Assembly: GCA_020637335.1 (NCBI GenBank)
Contig: JACJWC010000003.1
Coordinates: forward strand, 1 to 64,000
Direction: 5' to 3'
DNA from: Acidobacteriota bacterium
GTDB taxonomy: Bacteria > Acidobacteriota > Holophagae > Acanthopleuribacterales > Acanthopleuribacteraceae
DNA length: 64,000 bases
The notes beneath the pieces were generated by a model. The model did not search any database. It was not told where the DNA came from and saw only the letters and a list, made by a program, of their open reading frames with translations. Both the position numbers and the translations under genes were made by a program. The stretch's first letter is position 1. Each line of letters opens with the position of its first letter. Positions 1 through 9,000 of this stretch are shown here, piece by piece.

Positions 1-356
1 TCATCGCGCCACTGCCCGAGCTATGATGCTGGCTGGCGAGTAATGAATCCGTTACCCAAAAGCATCCTTGATTTGTTTTGTGTGCCTTTGGAGCGAGAAG
101 GCTTCAACTAGCCCGTGGGGCGACAGGGCATAACCCCGGGTGAAGAGCCCCGGGTAAAACCAACTAGAACGGTGGAGCCCGTTAGTGCCAAAAAGAACCA
201 AGAGAATCGTCCCATTTTGAGAAAACCACACGCTCAAGATAAACCTGTCGCCCATCCGGGCTCTTGCTCTTGTTGGGAGCATACCCAGGGTTCCGCGCTT
301 CGCTTGTCACCCTGGGCTTTGTCCTTTCGCCCTGCGGGCTGGTTGTGAAGGATTCC
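1..356. repeat. Gene-free repeat-rich left edge
   Basis: I see no convincing gene here. A short open frame enters from the left edge on the plus strand and stops within about 110 bases, too little to identify. The rest is made of GC-rich modular repeats: around 114-170 CCCGTGGGGC followed by two direct CCCCGGGT units, and at 281-342 a CCCAGGG...CCCTGGG hairpin module that recurs in degenerate form at 5961-6010. Short open frames on both strands cross these repeats and I treat them as spurious. Confidence 0.55.
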
Positions 357-947
357 CTAATCTGGCGCTCTGGAATGCCACTCAAACATGAAGTTAAGCA
401 TTCCGGCACAGAGCCTTATTAGAAAATCACGGTCCCAACTGATTACATCCATGCCGCGATCGTCGTAGGGAAAAACTAGAATCTGCCGTTGCAGGTCAAA
501 CAAGCGAATTTCAACATCGGCACGGGGCGAAATAGCCAGATCGGCAGAACATGCACACCAAAGTGGAATATGCACTAAGGCAACCGGCAGGCGAAAAGCA
601 ATTTGATGAAAGCAATGGTTGATACCTTCATGGTCCTTTTGGGTCTCTATCCAATGTTCCTTTTGGAATCCCCGCCACAAACCCAGTTTATTTAGTGAAC
701 GGATCGTGGAAATATGGGATGTAAGGTTTTTCCTCCCCTGGAAACGGATACATAAGACCAGAACATCGGATGGTCCAAAAATCGTCCGACAAATTTCTAA
801 GCCTTTTCCGAGCGAGAAAAGGAACTTGCCCAAAAATTCATCACCCTTAACGAAATCAAACCGCAACCCCAGGGGAAACGCATAAAACAGTGGACGAATA
901 AAAGCCTTCCCTCCAAAAATTTGTTCGATATGTTCCCGAATAGACAT
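357..947 (-). CDS. DUF3885-like protein
   Basis: A 196-residue soluble protein. Near the C-terminus it carries YDDRGMDVIS, which matches my memory of the signature of DUF3885, a family of small uncharacterised bacterial proteins. The N-terminal half (IRPLFYAFPLGLRFDF) also fits that family's opening strands. I chose the ATG at 947 because the longer open frame upstream is low-complexity and unlike the family, and a modest TAGGTG ribosome site precedes 947. There is no signal peptide or membrane segment. Function is unknown; some relatives sit beside toxin or immunity genes, but nothing here supports such a role. It is separated by about 260 bases from the next gene on the same strand and is probably transcribed alone. 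Confidence 0.6.
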   Translation of the reverse strand: MSIREHIEQIFGGKAFIRPLFYAFPLGLRFDFVKGDEFLGKFLFSLGKGLEICRTIFGPSDVLVLCIRFQGRKNLTSHISTIRSLNKLGLWRGFQKEHWIETQKDHEGINHCFHQIAFRLPVALVHIPLWCACSADLAISPRADVEIRLFDLQRQILVFPYDDRGMDVISWDRDFLIRLCAGMLNFMFEWHSRAPD

Positions 948-1137
948 GACGCACCTAACCACTTCCAACATGTGCCCAATTTGTGATTTCTTTTTTCGCA
1001 CCAAGACACTAACTGAAAAAATTCGGAAAATGGCCCAGGGAAAATGAGTCGGGATCATGTGGGAAGATCCAAATAGAAAAATTATTTGGTTCAATAAGCA
1101 ATGATGCAATGGCTTGGCAATAACTAAATAAAAAATC

Positions 1138-1200
1138 CCTTAGCGAGCTTCGTGGCTTCGTGCCTTCGTGTGAGACTTTTTCCCGCATGCTTCGTGTGTG
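1138..1200. repeat. CTTCGTG-type dispersed repeat
   Basis: Tandem CTTCGTGGC / CTTCGTGCC / CTTCGTGTGAGA units, with a second CTTCGTGTGTGA nearby, lie just downstream of the DUF5916 gene stop. This resembles the CACGAAGGCACGAAG-like repeats scattered through many environmental bacterial genomes. A cousin with CCGAAATCACAGAAGACACC lies at 17616-17650 and a third, ACGAAATCACGAAAAAACGA, at 55211-55236. Confidence 0.6.
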
Positions 1201-1211
1201 AAACAGCATTC

Positions 1212-3515
1212 TTAAAACCGGTAGCGGATTTTGGCGACGAACTGGTCGGCATCTTTGTTGGCCCGAGCTTCGTCCCACAGGTCCAGGAAATCGCGCCCCG
1301 GATCGGACGGCCGTTCGTAAAACGAACCGCCGCGCGAGTAAACGACGTACAGTTCGGAGAGCGGCGCCAGTTCCAACCGGTATCGAATCTGCAATACGCC
1401 AAAGGCCAAGTTGAAATCCTGATCGGACGGATCTTCCATCGATGAACGCAAGCGACCATCTGCGCCCAGATCGCGAATTTCCGAGGCACGCGCCCGCAAG
1501 CCGACCCACTGCAAAGCAAAGCGCAAATCCTGGTGCGATGAAAACAGGGCATTGACATAAAAGCTCGGCAAGGTTTGATCGGTCTGGAACAGCGCGAAGG
1601 TTCCACCCGGTCGGAACAACACCTGATCATTGCGATGCTGGTAAATATTGGAGACCCGATAGTCCCAATGGTCGTTTGGCGTGTAACGCAGGAAGATGAT
1701 CGTCGCATTGGAAATATCGCCAAAGGGTTCTTCCCAAAAATCCCATTCCAGAAACGCACCGACCTTTTTGCGCGAATCCGAATCCCAAAAGAGTTCCATG
1801 TTCCAACGATCGGGAAACCAGACATCGCCATGGCCAAAACTGAAACGATCATCCCAATAGCCGGTATGGTAGCCAATATTGATCGAGGTCCGTGTATTGT
1901 TCAGGAAGCCCCATTCGCGGTTCAGGCCATAATCCCGACCCAAATCCAAACCATGGGAGTCCGCAGAGCTGATCGCCTCGAAATGGGTGCGCACATATTT
2001 GAATCGCAGGTTCTCCTGGTTGCGCCAGTCAAAGAAATAGGCACCACTCTGGCGACTGTTGGCCTGCAGATAACCCATATCGTTGAAATCCAGTTGATCG
2101 TCCAGATACTGCAGCACCAGTTGGTGATACACACCGCGACGCTGTTGGTAGGTCCCATCAAGCCAGGCACCAAACCCATTGCTTTGCGTTTCATGCTGAT
2201 CAATGGAGGAACCAATTGCCTGCCAACGCACGTCCCATTTGCCCTGGGAACTACGAAACGCACCGTCATAACTGTAAACGGTGGCCTGGCGATCCGCTTC
2301 TGGACGATCCGTAAAAGTCACCAAAGACCCGTGTTCCCAGGTAGATCCGGATTCACCGCGCCATTCCCGGGAGCCGCGCAACGCCAGATAGGTCCGTCCA
2401 TCCAAATCCCGTTTCAAACCATCCGCGCCGGTCACAGAGGTTTTGTCTTCTTGCGCGGCAAGCAGGCCGAATCGGGTGCGGTCCAAACTACCCGTTAATT
2501 TGACCGCAGCCAAAATGTCTGAAGCGCCCGGTTGTGATTCGATGGGTCCAGCCGATTCGTAATCGGGTGCCGACCCAATCCGACGGGTGTGGATCAACTC
2601 GTATTTTCGTGTGTCGAAAACGTCCTTGTCCTCCAGAAAAAAAGGCCGTTTCTCGGGAAAAAACGTTTCAAACGCACCGAGATTCACGACAATATCGTCC
2701 GCTTCGACTTGGCCAAAATCCGGATTAAAGGTCGCAGCCACCCGAACGCCTGGTTTGGGGTTCCAGAACAGATCGGTTCCCACTTTGCCCGTTGTCGTAT
2801 CCTGCAACTCACTGCGAATGCCCGCCACATAGGGGTACAGGGCCCAATTGGCTGAGGCCGAAACCTGCTTGATGCGCATTTGGCCCAAAGCGCTGAGATA
2901 CTGCGGATCACGCGGAAAAAGCGGCTGCCAGGCCCATTTTTGGGCCAGAGGTGAGACCCAACGCTCAACTTGAAAGCCGAGCAGGCGCTCGGGGTCCGCC
3001 GAATAGGGCAACGCAATCATCGACCAAGGAATGGCAAATTCGGCCGACCAGCCTTCAGCGCTGGCATGGGTTTCACCAGCCCAGGGACCATCCCACTCGG
3101 AAAAGAAGCGCGATTCCGGCAAAACTGTGCCATCCCGCTTCGCCCCACCCAGACCCAGTTCCGCGTAATAGCCCTGGCGGCCATAACGCGGCGAGAGGAT
3201 CAAACGCACAAAGTCGCGTTCGACCCGGTCGTTGTCACGGTTGGAGAGCCGACCGTTTTGGCGATCGCCCGGTTCCTCGCACCAGATCCCGACGTACAGC
3301 GTTTTGGGCGTATAGAAGAGGCGTACCTCTGTGCGCCATTCTGGCTGTTTACCCGTATCGTCGGGTTGAACCTGAATGAAGTCTTCAAAAGCAAGTGCCT
3401 GTTGCCATTGATCTTCATCCAAGTGACCGTCAACTCGGATATCGGCCGATTCGACCCGCGGTGGGATCAAGCTTTTGGGCTCGGCAAAACAGGACAACAG
3501 GAAAAACAGCAGCAA
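1212..3515 (-). CDS. DUF5916 protein with CBM9-like N-terminal domain
   Basis: 767 residues. A TTG start is preceded by GGAGG at good spacing and followed by a short signal peptide (LLFFLLSCFAEP). Residues about 20-200 form a CBM9-like carbohydrate-binding-type domain (VDGHLDEDQWQQA, then LYVGIWCEE, then EGWSAEFAIPWS). The rest is the DUF5916 region: many amphipathic strands, the FFPEKRPFFLE motif that is highly typical of the family, and a C-terminal aromatic strand ending VAKIRYRF, as in outer-membrane barrels. The domain order and length match the family. It is probably an outer-membrane protein. Ligand and role are unknown; similar proteins are numerous in polymer-degrading bacteria. It follows a small gene (3617-3829) on the same strand after about 100 bases. 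Confidence 0.85.
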   Translation of the reverse strand: MLLFFLLSCFAEPKSLIPPRVESADIRVDGHLDEDQWQQALAFEDFIQVQPDDTGKQPEWRTEVRLFYTPKTLYVGIWCEEPGDRQNGRLSNRDNDRVERDFVRLILSPRYGRQGYYAELGLGGAKRDGTVLPESRFFSEWDGPWAGETHASAEGWSAEFAIPWSMIALPYSADPERLLGFQVERWVSPLAQKWAWQPLFPRDPQYLSALGQMRIKQVSASANWALYPYVAGIRSELQDTTTGKVGTDLFWNPKPGVRVAATFNPDFGQVEADDIVVNLGAFETFFPEKRPFFLEDKDVFDTRKYELIHTRRIGSAPDYESAGPIESQPGASDILAAVKLTGSLDRTRFGLLAAQEDKTSVTGADGLKRDLDGRTYLALRGSREWRGESGSTWEHGSLVTFTDRPEADRQATVYSYDGAFRSSQGKWDVRWQAIGSSIDQHETQSNGFGAWLDGTYQQRRGVYHQLVLQYLDDQLDFNDMGYLQANSRQSGAYFFDWRNQENLRFKYVRTHFEAISSADSHGLDLGRDYGLNREWGFLNNTRTSINIGYHTGYWDDRFSFGHGDVWFPDRWNMELFWDSDSRKKVGAFLEWDFWEEPFGDISNATIIFLRYTPNDHWDYRVSNIYQHRNDQVLFRPGGTFALFQTDQTLPSFYVNALFSSHQDLRFALQWVGLRARASEIRDLGADGRLRSSMEDPSDQDFNLAFGVLQIRYRLELAPLSELYVVYSRGGSFYERPSDPGRDFLDLWDEARANKDADQFVAKIRYRF

Positions 3516-3616
3516 GGAAGCCTCCGCAAATAGGAAAATGGATGTTTAATTCCCTAAACGAATCGGCAAACCAAATGTTTTCTGAAGCGGGCTGGCATTG
3601 GGGTTTTGCCGCAGCG

Positions 3617-3829
3617 TTAGGATTTATCCAAATCCTCCAAAAAGTGCCAGTCGATGGAAACTTTTGTTTTGTCCATGGGTTGGTTGACCCAGTCGGCACC
3701 CCAAACTTTGGCTTGTAGGGCTGCCAGCTCAGCCATGCGCTCTTGCGGAGTCATATAGGCTCGACGTCGGTACTCGGCTTCATTTTCACTTTCAAAATCG
3801 GAAAAAATCTGAATCTTTTTGGATTCCAA
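3617..3829 (-). CDS. Small hypothetical protein (TTG start)
   Basis: 70 residues, acidic and helical, with a central MTPQERMAELAALQAKVWG segment. The start is TTG, chosen because AGGGGG lies 5 bases upstream and no ATG precedes the conserved-looking N-terminus (SKKIQIFSDFESENEAEYRRRAY). The pattern resembles small proteins often encoded next to minimal nucleotidyltransferases (MNT/HEPN-type pairs), but no nucleotidyltransferase is present in this window, so that link is only a guess. It may be an orphan or may be translated with the downstream DUF5916 gene. An 8-bp inverted repeat lies at 3838-3845 / 3867-3874, immediately upstream of the start. Confidence 0.55.
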   Translation of the reverse strand: MESKKIQIFSDFESENEAEYRRRAYMTPQERMAELAALQAKVWGADWVNQPMDKTKVSIDWHFLEDLDKS

Positions 3830-3837
3830 CTATACCC

Positions 3838-3874
3838 CCTAACCCGAACGTCCATTTTGATTATAGGGGTTAGG
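3838..3874. repeat. Inverted repeat upstream of the small TTG-start gene
   Basis: CCTAACCC at 3838-3845 pairs perfectly with GGGTTAGG at 3867-3874 across a 21-base spacer. It overlaps the ribosome-binding region of the gene starting at 3829 and lies between divergent genes. It could be an operator or an mRNA hairpin masking that site; the sequence does not decide. Confidence 0.4.
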
Positions 3875-4008
3875 CAGGAAAAGGCGCAAAACCACATGGG
3901 TCGGCGTTATGAGCCGGGCGCTGGGCAAATTTTGCTGAGACCGGCAAAAAAGACCAGCTTTAGTTTACGGTTTTGACTGATTTGCCAGCTTTTCAAGGGC
4001 TTTTCGAT

Positions 4009-4024
4009 TGGCCTTGGTCTTGCT
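4009..4024 (+). promoter_or_regulatory. Sigma-54 (-24/-12) promoter of flgE
   Basis: TGGC at 4009-4012 and TTGCT at 4020-4024 match the sigma-54 consensus TGGC-N7-TTGCW with the invariant GG-N10-GC spacing. Transcription would start near 4035, about 25 bases before the flgE ATG and just upstream of its GAGG ribosome site. Hook genes are sigma-54 dependent in many flagellated bacteria, so position and function agree. No upstream activator site was identified. Confidence 0.75.
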
Positions 4025-4060
4025 CTCCCCTGCCAAGAACGTCTGTGCTGAGGTTTGCTT

Positions 4061-5344
4061 ATGCTGATCGACGCCTTTTATTCCGGTCTCTCCGGGCTCA
4101 AAGTCAATTCACAAGGACTCAATGTTATCGGTGAGAACCTGGCCAATGTGAACACCGTTGGATTTAAAAAAGGCACCACCCAATTTGCTGAGATCCTGAA
4201 TGGATTCAGCAGCGGTCATTCCGGTTCTGGCAACCCGCTGCAGCAAGGCATGGGCGCGCAGTTGCGCCAAACCTCCAGTTCCTTTTTGCAGGGCAGCATC
4301 TTAAGTACAGGGCTCAAAAGCAATGTCGCCATTGAAGGTACCGGCTTTTTTGTCATGAGTAATGGCAGCCAAATGACGTATTCGCGGGCCGGAAATTTCA
4401 CCTTTGATGAAGACGGTTACATCGTGAGTCCGTCTGGCCTGCACCTGATGGGATACCGCACGGACCCCAATGGGGTCATCAATATTTCATCCGGTTTACA
4501 ATCTTTGCAGGTCTCCAAAGGCGTGACCTCAGCGCCGCAACAGACCGATTTGGTGCGTTTCTTCTCCAACGTGACCTCGGATGCCCAGCCTGGCGACAGC
4601 TACACAACTTCGGTCGAGATATTTGACTCGCTCGGCATCAGCCACAACCTGCAATTACAACTGACCAAAAATCCAACGATTGGTGAATGGGCCTACCAAT
4701 TTGTTTTCCCGGATGGAACCGTTTCCAATACGGCACCTACCCAAGGCGATGGCACAATCACCTTTGATGGCGCCGGCAACTTGATCCTGTTGGATGGTTT
4801 GAGTATTCAGGATCCCAGCATCGCCAACCGCACCATTGGCTTAAACAACCTTCTCTCAGGGGCCAATGACATGGTATTCACCTGGGACCTGATCGATATC
4901 CTACCCGGTCAACCCAATGTGGGCCGTATCAGCAATTACGGCAATTTCAGCGTGACGGGTTCGCTCTTCCAAAACGGGTATGGCAGCGGAAAGTTACAGG
5001 ATATCAATATCGATACGGATGGCAGGGTTTACGGGCTTTATGACAATGGCCAGATCCTGTCGGTCGGCCAAATGGCCCTAGCCACCTTTACCAATGACCA
5101 TGGATTACGCAAAGCTGCCGATAATCAGTTCTTTGCCACAATAGCCTCAGGCGCCGCCAGTGTGGATATTCCCGGTTCGGGTGGGCGCGGTCATGTGTTG
5201 TCCAGTTCTCTGGAGAGCAGTAATGTGGATATCAGCGAAGAGTTCACCAACATGATCATTAGCCAACGCGGTTACCAATCCAACTCCAAGATCATTACGA
5301 CCGTCGACAGCCTGCTCAGCGAAGCACTGACCTTGAAACGGTAA
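4061..5344 (+). CDS. flgE: Flagellar hook protein FlgE
   Basis: 427 residues. The N-terminus (IDAFYSGLSGLKVNSQGLN, then NLANVNTVGFKKG) is the conserved rod/hook-family coiled-coil segment. The middle has IEGTGFFVM and SRAGNFTFDEDGYIVSPSG, and the C-terminus (SSLESSNVDISEEFTNMII, then SQRGYQSNSKIITTVDSLL) is the family signature. Length and the large variable middle domain fit FlgE rather than FlgF or FlgG. I prefer ATG 4061 to the in-frame TTG at 4055 because GAGG ends at 4053, too close to 4055. FlgE polymerises into the hook joining basal body and filament. It stands alone: no other flagellar gene is in the window, so it is detached from its usual cluster. A sigma-54 promoter lies just upstream. 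Confidence 0.95.
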   Translation: MLIDAFYSGLSGLKVNSQGLNVIGENLANVNTVGFKKGTTQFAEILNGFSSGHSGSGNPLQQGMGAQLRQTSSSFLQGSILSTGLKSNVAIEGTGFFVMSNGSQMTYSRAGNFTFDEDGYIVSPSGLHLMGYRTDPNGVINISSGLQSLQVSKGVTSAPQQTDLVRFFSNVTSDAQPGDSYTTSVEIFDSLGISHNLQLQLTKNPTIGEWAYQFVFPDGTVSNTAPTQGDGTITFDGAGNLILLDGLSIQDPSIANRTIGLNNLLSGANDMVFTWDLIDILPGQPNVGRISNYGNFSVTGSLFQNGYGSGKLQDINIDTDGRVYGLYDNGQILSVGQMALATFTNDHGLRKAADNQFFATIASGAASVDIPGSGGRGHVLSSSLESSNVDISEEFTNMIISQRGYQSNSKIITTVDSLLSEALTLKR

Positions 5345-5457
5345 AGGTTGTGTGTTCTGATTTCGTCACTCGACATTCAAGATTCGAAGCCGGGAGAAAA
5401 TCGCATCATAAAGTTTTCCAGGCCAACGGCTATTTGGCATCGGACGACTGTCCTTTA

Positions 5458-5530
5458 AACGCTCAATATCCAATTTCCAACGCTCAATCATCAAGTTGGA
5501 TATTGAGCGTTGGGTGTTGAGCGTTAAGCG
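5458..5530. repeat. GAGCGTT palindromic repeat, copy 1
   Basis: AACGCTCAATATCCAA at 5458-5473 is a perfect 16-base inverted match to 5496-5511, and a nested 12-base pair (5477-5488 with 5502-5513) offers an alternative fold. More TTGAGCGTT units follow, then a T-run at 5531-5537. The unit sits about 110 bases after the flgE stop and may end its transcript. A second copy is at 24582-24646. Confidence 0.6.
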
Positions 5531-5537
5531 TTTTTTT

Positions 5538-5624
5538 AGGCCAACGGCCTGAGAGAGATGAGCGAAGGGTGGAGCGTAATCGATGAGGCACGAATCGATG
5601 GCGCGTAACCCTGGTAACCCAGGC
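5538..5624 (+). repeat. Dispersed repeat AGGCC-AAC-GGCCT module, copy 1
   Basis: It begins with an AGGCC-AAC-GGCCT hairpin, continues with GAGCGAAGGGTGGAGC, and ends with CCTGG-TAAC-CCAGG-type pairing. It aligns over about 85 bases with the opposite strand of 19544-19633, where the first hairpin becomes AGGCT-AAC-GGCCT; in RNA that change keeps pairing as G-U. Confidence 0.6.
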
Positions 5625-5738
5625 ACATTATCGCAGGAAGCGCTGAAGGCGCGCGACAGGACCCAAGGAACCACAGATTCGTTCGTCTCCAATCCGCCTA
5701 ATCGCCCGCTGGGCTCTTCCACATACCGTCAACCGCTA

Positions 5739-5795
5739 CCCACCCCTCCTGCCGTCGGGGTGGGCTCACGGGTCAATCGGCCTCTGGCCTCCTGA
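5739..5795 (+). repeat. Hairpin repeat family A, copy 1
   Basis: CCCACCCC (5739-5746) pairs with GGGGTGGG (5757-5764). A conserved tail follows: TCACGGGTCAATCGG, then a GGCC-TCT-GGCC mini-hairpin, then TCCTGA. A CGCCCGCTGGGCTC module lies about 30 bases to the left. Other copies are at 20170-20225 and, inverted, at 19905-19960. Confidence 0.75.
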
Positions 5796-6020
5796 AGCCT
5801 AGAACCCATGGCCACAACACTACAATGGGCTTTTAGCCCGCTCCCCGCTAAGCGGTGAGCGATGTCTTGTACTTCGAAATTCGATCTTCCCTTTTTTTCG
5901 ACATTCGTGATTCAAATTCATGACGAAAATATCCAACCCTGAATCATCAAGTTCCAGCATCCCAGGGTACCGTGCTGCGCTTGTCACCCTGCGTTTTGAT
6001 CTTATGCCCAACGCGCACAA

Positions 6021-9000
6021 TCAACGTTTGCGGTTTAGGCAACTGATGAAATCGATCAGGTCCAGAACATCGACAGGGTTGGGCCATTGGCTGAGCATGC
6101 CTTGGTAGGTCGGCAGGTCAAAGCACAGAGATCCGTCAATTTCGAGCGAGAACGGACCCAGGTTATTGCTGTCTTCGGCCTGGTTGGCCCAGGTGAAGAA
6201 GGGGAAGCTTAGCTCCGTGGTTCCACTCTCGAAACCAGCACTAAACGCCAGTTTCAACAACGCCCCGCGCGCTTGCATTGGCTCGTAGGGGTTCAAATGC
6301 AAGACCCGCAATTGACCCGGTCCGCTGAAATGCAGCACAGGCGGATCCCAGCGTTCGGTCAACGTCCCTTGCTGATCGACAACACCATTAAGGCTGATCT
6401 GGTTGGGATCAAAGTTGATTTGGAAGTGGTAGCCGTAAACCGGATCGAGCGGAAGCTGATCGACCTGAAGGACCAGGAACCCGGATTGGCCCGGCTCAAC
6501 CGTCAACGAAAGTGGATCCAGGCTAACCGCAACAGAACTCCCACCTTTCGATTTGCTGGTCAGGCAATAACCCGAAATGAGCCGAACAGCCCGTTGCAGA
6601 ATCAGGTTGGCATCGTAGACGGTGACCACCCCGCTGCAATTGGTATCGGCCACACACAACGGAATGGGATCGTAAACGGTCGGAATCCCTAACAGCGTTT
6701 TGATGATCTGCAGCGCATCAAAGGCTTCGCGTGCATTGCCATCGCGATCGACATCACCGACCGCGCCGACACATCCGCCGGATACACAGAACCGGCCATC
6801 TTCGGTTTGACTGGGCGGTGTCCCGGAATTCCATTCAAAGGCCAGCCAATCCAAATCGGAACAGGTTCCGGCACTTGCCAAAGGATCTACTTCAAATTGC
6901 AAAAAGATTAAGGTTGATTCCTGAGCCGAACTCAGGGGGATTTGGGCCAGGTTGGTGGCGAACAGGCGAACCGTACCGGGCCGGGTCGCGGTATCGTCTA
7001 ATACGTCCCAGGTCTGGCACAGACTGCCTTGGGTAGCGACTTGTAAATAGGTCAACAGGTTGGGGTCGTAGGTCAATTCAAAGGAAAACGCGGTAACACC
7101 CTGACTCACATCAATCGGGTCGACCATCACAGGGATCAGGACCAAGGACCCCGCAGGTACGCTGTTGTCGTCGTTGATCGTTACCGGGATTGCGGCACCT
7201 GCTCGGGTGCAGTTCTGGAATTGACTGGTCGCCGATTGGTTCTTTCCGGAAGTCGAGACCCCCACTACAAAATCCACGGTTGACCCATCGTTATAGGCAC
7301 TTTGGAACTTCAAGCGATAGGCACCATTACCCAACGAAGTCGCCGCGTTGGGTGTCGTAGGCGAGCCGTTACGCTGGCGAATACTGAAATTGCTGGCCGT
7401 TAACCCGCTAACCGGATTGCCGTTCAATAAAACCGCAGCGGTCACCGCAATTTCTGGGCACTGAATGGCGGAAACGTCGCTCAGGCTCAAAGCCAGGTCA
7501 TTCGTTCCGTATTGGGCTTGGGTCTTGACCTGTTCGTAGGGGCCATGACCGTGCATGGCAAAGTACCAGCGGCCCGCACTGGGCGTTGCCACTTGGATAT
7601 ACTCTTCATTTCCGGCCTTGTTGAGGAAAAAATCATACGTGCCAATGGAGGCTTCTGCCCCAAATCGCACGTACAGATCCGCATCGCCTAAACCGGACCA
7701 AGTCCGGAAAAACACATAATCCTGGCCGCTGGGCACATCCAAATAGAAACAGCGCCAGCTACCCGTGTTCCCGGTTAGATCCGAAACAATTTGGCCATTT
7801 TGCAGACCCATACAATCGGGTAAACAGTTCTGGTATTGGCTCCCGGCATACAGCCAGTTGCCCTGAACCCGTGCGCCGATCAGCAGGCCGTGGGTGGCCC
7901 CATTGGGCGTCGGTGTCGTAAAGGTCAGATCGTATTCGCCGCTAAAAGGACCGGGCGCCATACTGAGTCCGCGGTTCAAGCCATCTTCGCGTATTTGGAA
8001 ATCGCCGGCGGTTAAACCGCTGACGGGTTGTTGGTCCAATTGGACTGCAACCCGAACCGATATTTGCGGACAATTGGCTGTATTAATTTGCAGGACCTGA
8101 ATTTGCGGCACACTGGGATAATAGGCCGCGACCAAATTGGTTTGCGCATAGTCATCGTAACCCCACAGCGCGACCCACCAGGTTCCGCCCGTTGGGTAAT
8201 TGACGGCAATATGTTCGTCATTGCCCGATTGGCGCAGGTGGTAGTCAAAATCTTGAAGGGTTGGTGGAGCGCCGTAACGGACTAGCATATCGGCATCGCC
8301 TGATCCGAGGAAACTGTCAAAGGTCAATAAGCGTTGATGGGCCGGCACATCGATATAAAAACAACGCCAACTGTTCTGGAACCCGGAAATATTGGGTACC
8401 ACAACCTGATTCTGCAGTTCCGTGCAGCCACTGGCATCGCATTGGGTGAAGACGGCGCTGGTGTAGGCTTCATCGCCACTATCCAGAAGACGAATATCCA
8501 ATTGATGCAAACGACCATCGGGCACCAGGCTCTCAAAACTCAAGCCGTAAGTCCCGGCTTGAGCACCTGCAGTCAAGCTAACAGGTCGAACCACGCCGTC
8601 TTCCGAAAGGGTGAACTGGCCGGCCGTCAGGCAGCAAAGACCGGCCCCATCGCGCAGAACGCGAACCCAGGCCTGGGCATCGGGACAATCAACTGGGTAA
8701 ACCCCCAATATTTCAACGGTTAAGCTATGTGAAACCACTTGAACGGTTACAGAAACCTGGTCATCGTCATCTTCGTTCTGGGATTGATTGCCTGGGGTCG
8801 AATCGGGATCGTTGGGTGAGGCATGATCCACCTCGCCGTAAAGAGCAGCCGAACTTTGGGCGCGCAATTGGATCTGCAGGCTCTGGCTGGCACCTGATGC
8901 CAATGAATGAACCAGCCACACCCCGCTGCTGGGGAAAAAATCGCCCAACCCATTATCACTGATCCAGGTTAAACCACTGGGGATCGATAATTTGACTTCC

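Larger units (their letters stand above)
5345..6020. repeat. Repeat-rich intergenic region
   Basis: 676 bases between the converging ends of flgE and the giant secreted-protein gene, with no credible gene. It holds at least four repeat units: the GAGCGTT palindrome (5458-5530), the AGGCC...GGCCT module (5538-5624), the CCCACCCC hairpin module (5739-5795), and a degenerate CCCAGGG module (5961-6010). Short CGACATTC/ATTCGA units also occur near 5370 and 5890. Most of these have a partner elsewhere in the window. Confidence 0.6.

Noticed and set aside
1575..2498. A 307-codon open frame on the plus strand
   Set aside because: Antisense to the DUF5916 gene, with no ribosome site and no recognisable motif.
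5345..6020. Possible CRISPR array, because of several short repeats in a row
   Set aside because: The repeats belong to different families, are not regularly spaced, and no cas gene is nearby. No CRISPR array was seen anywhere in the window.
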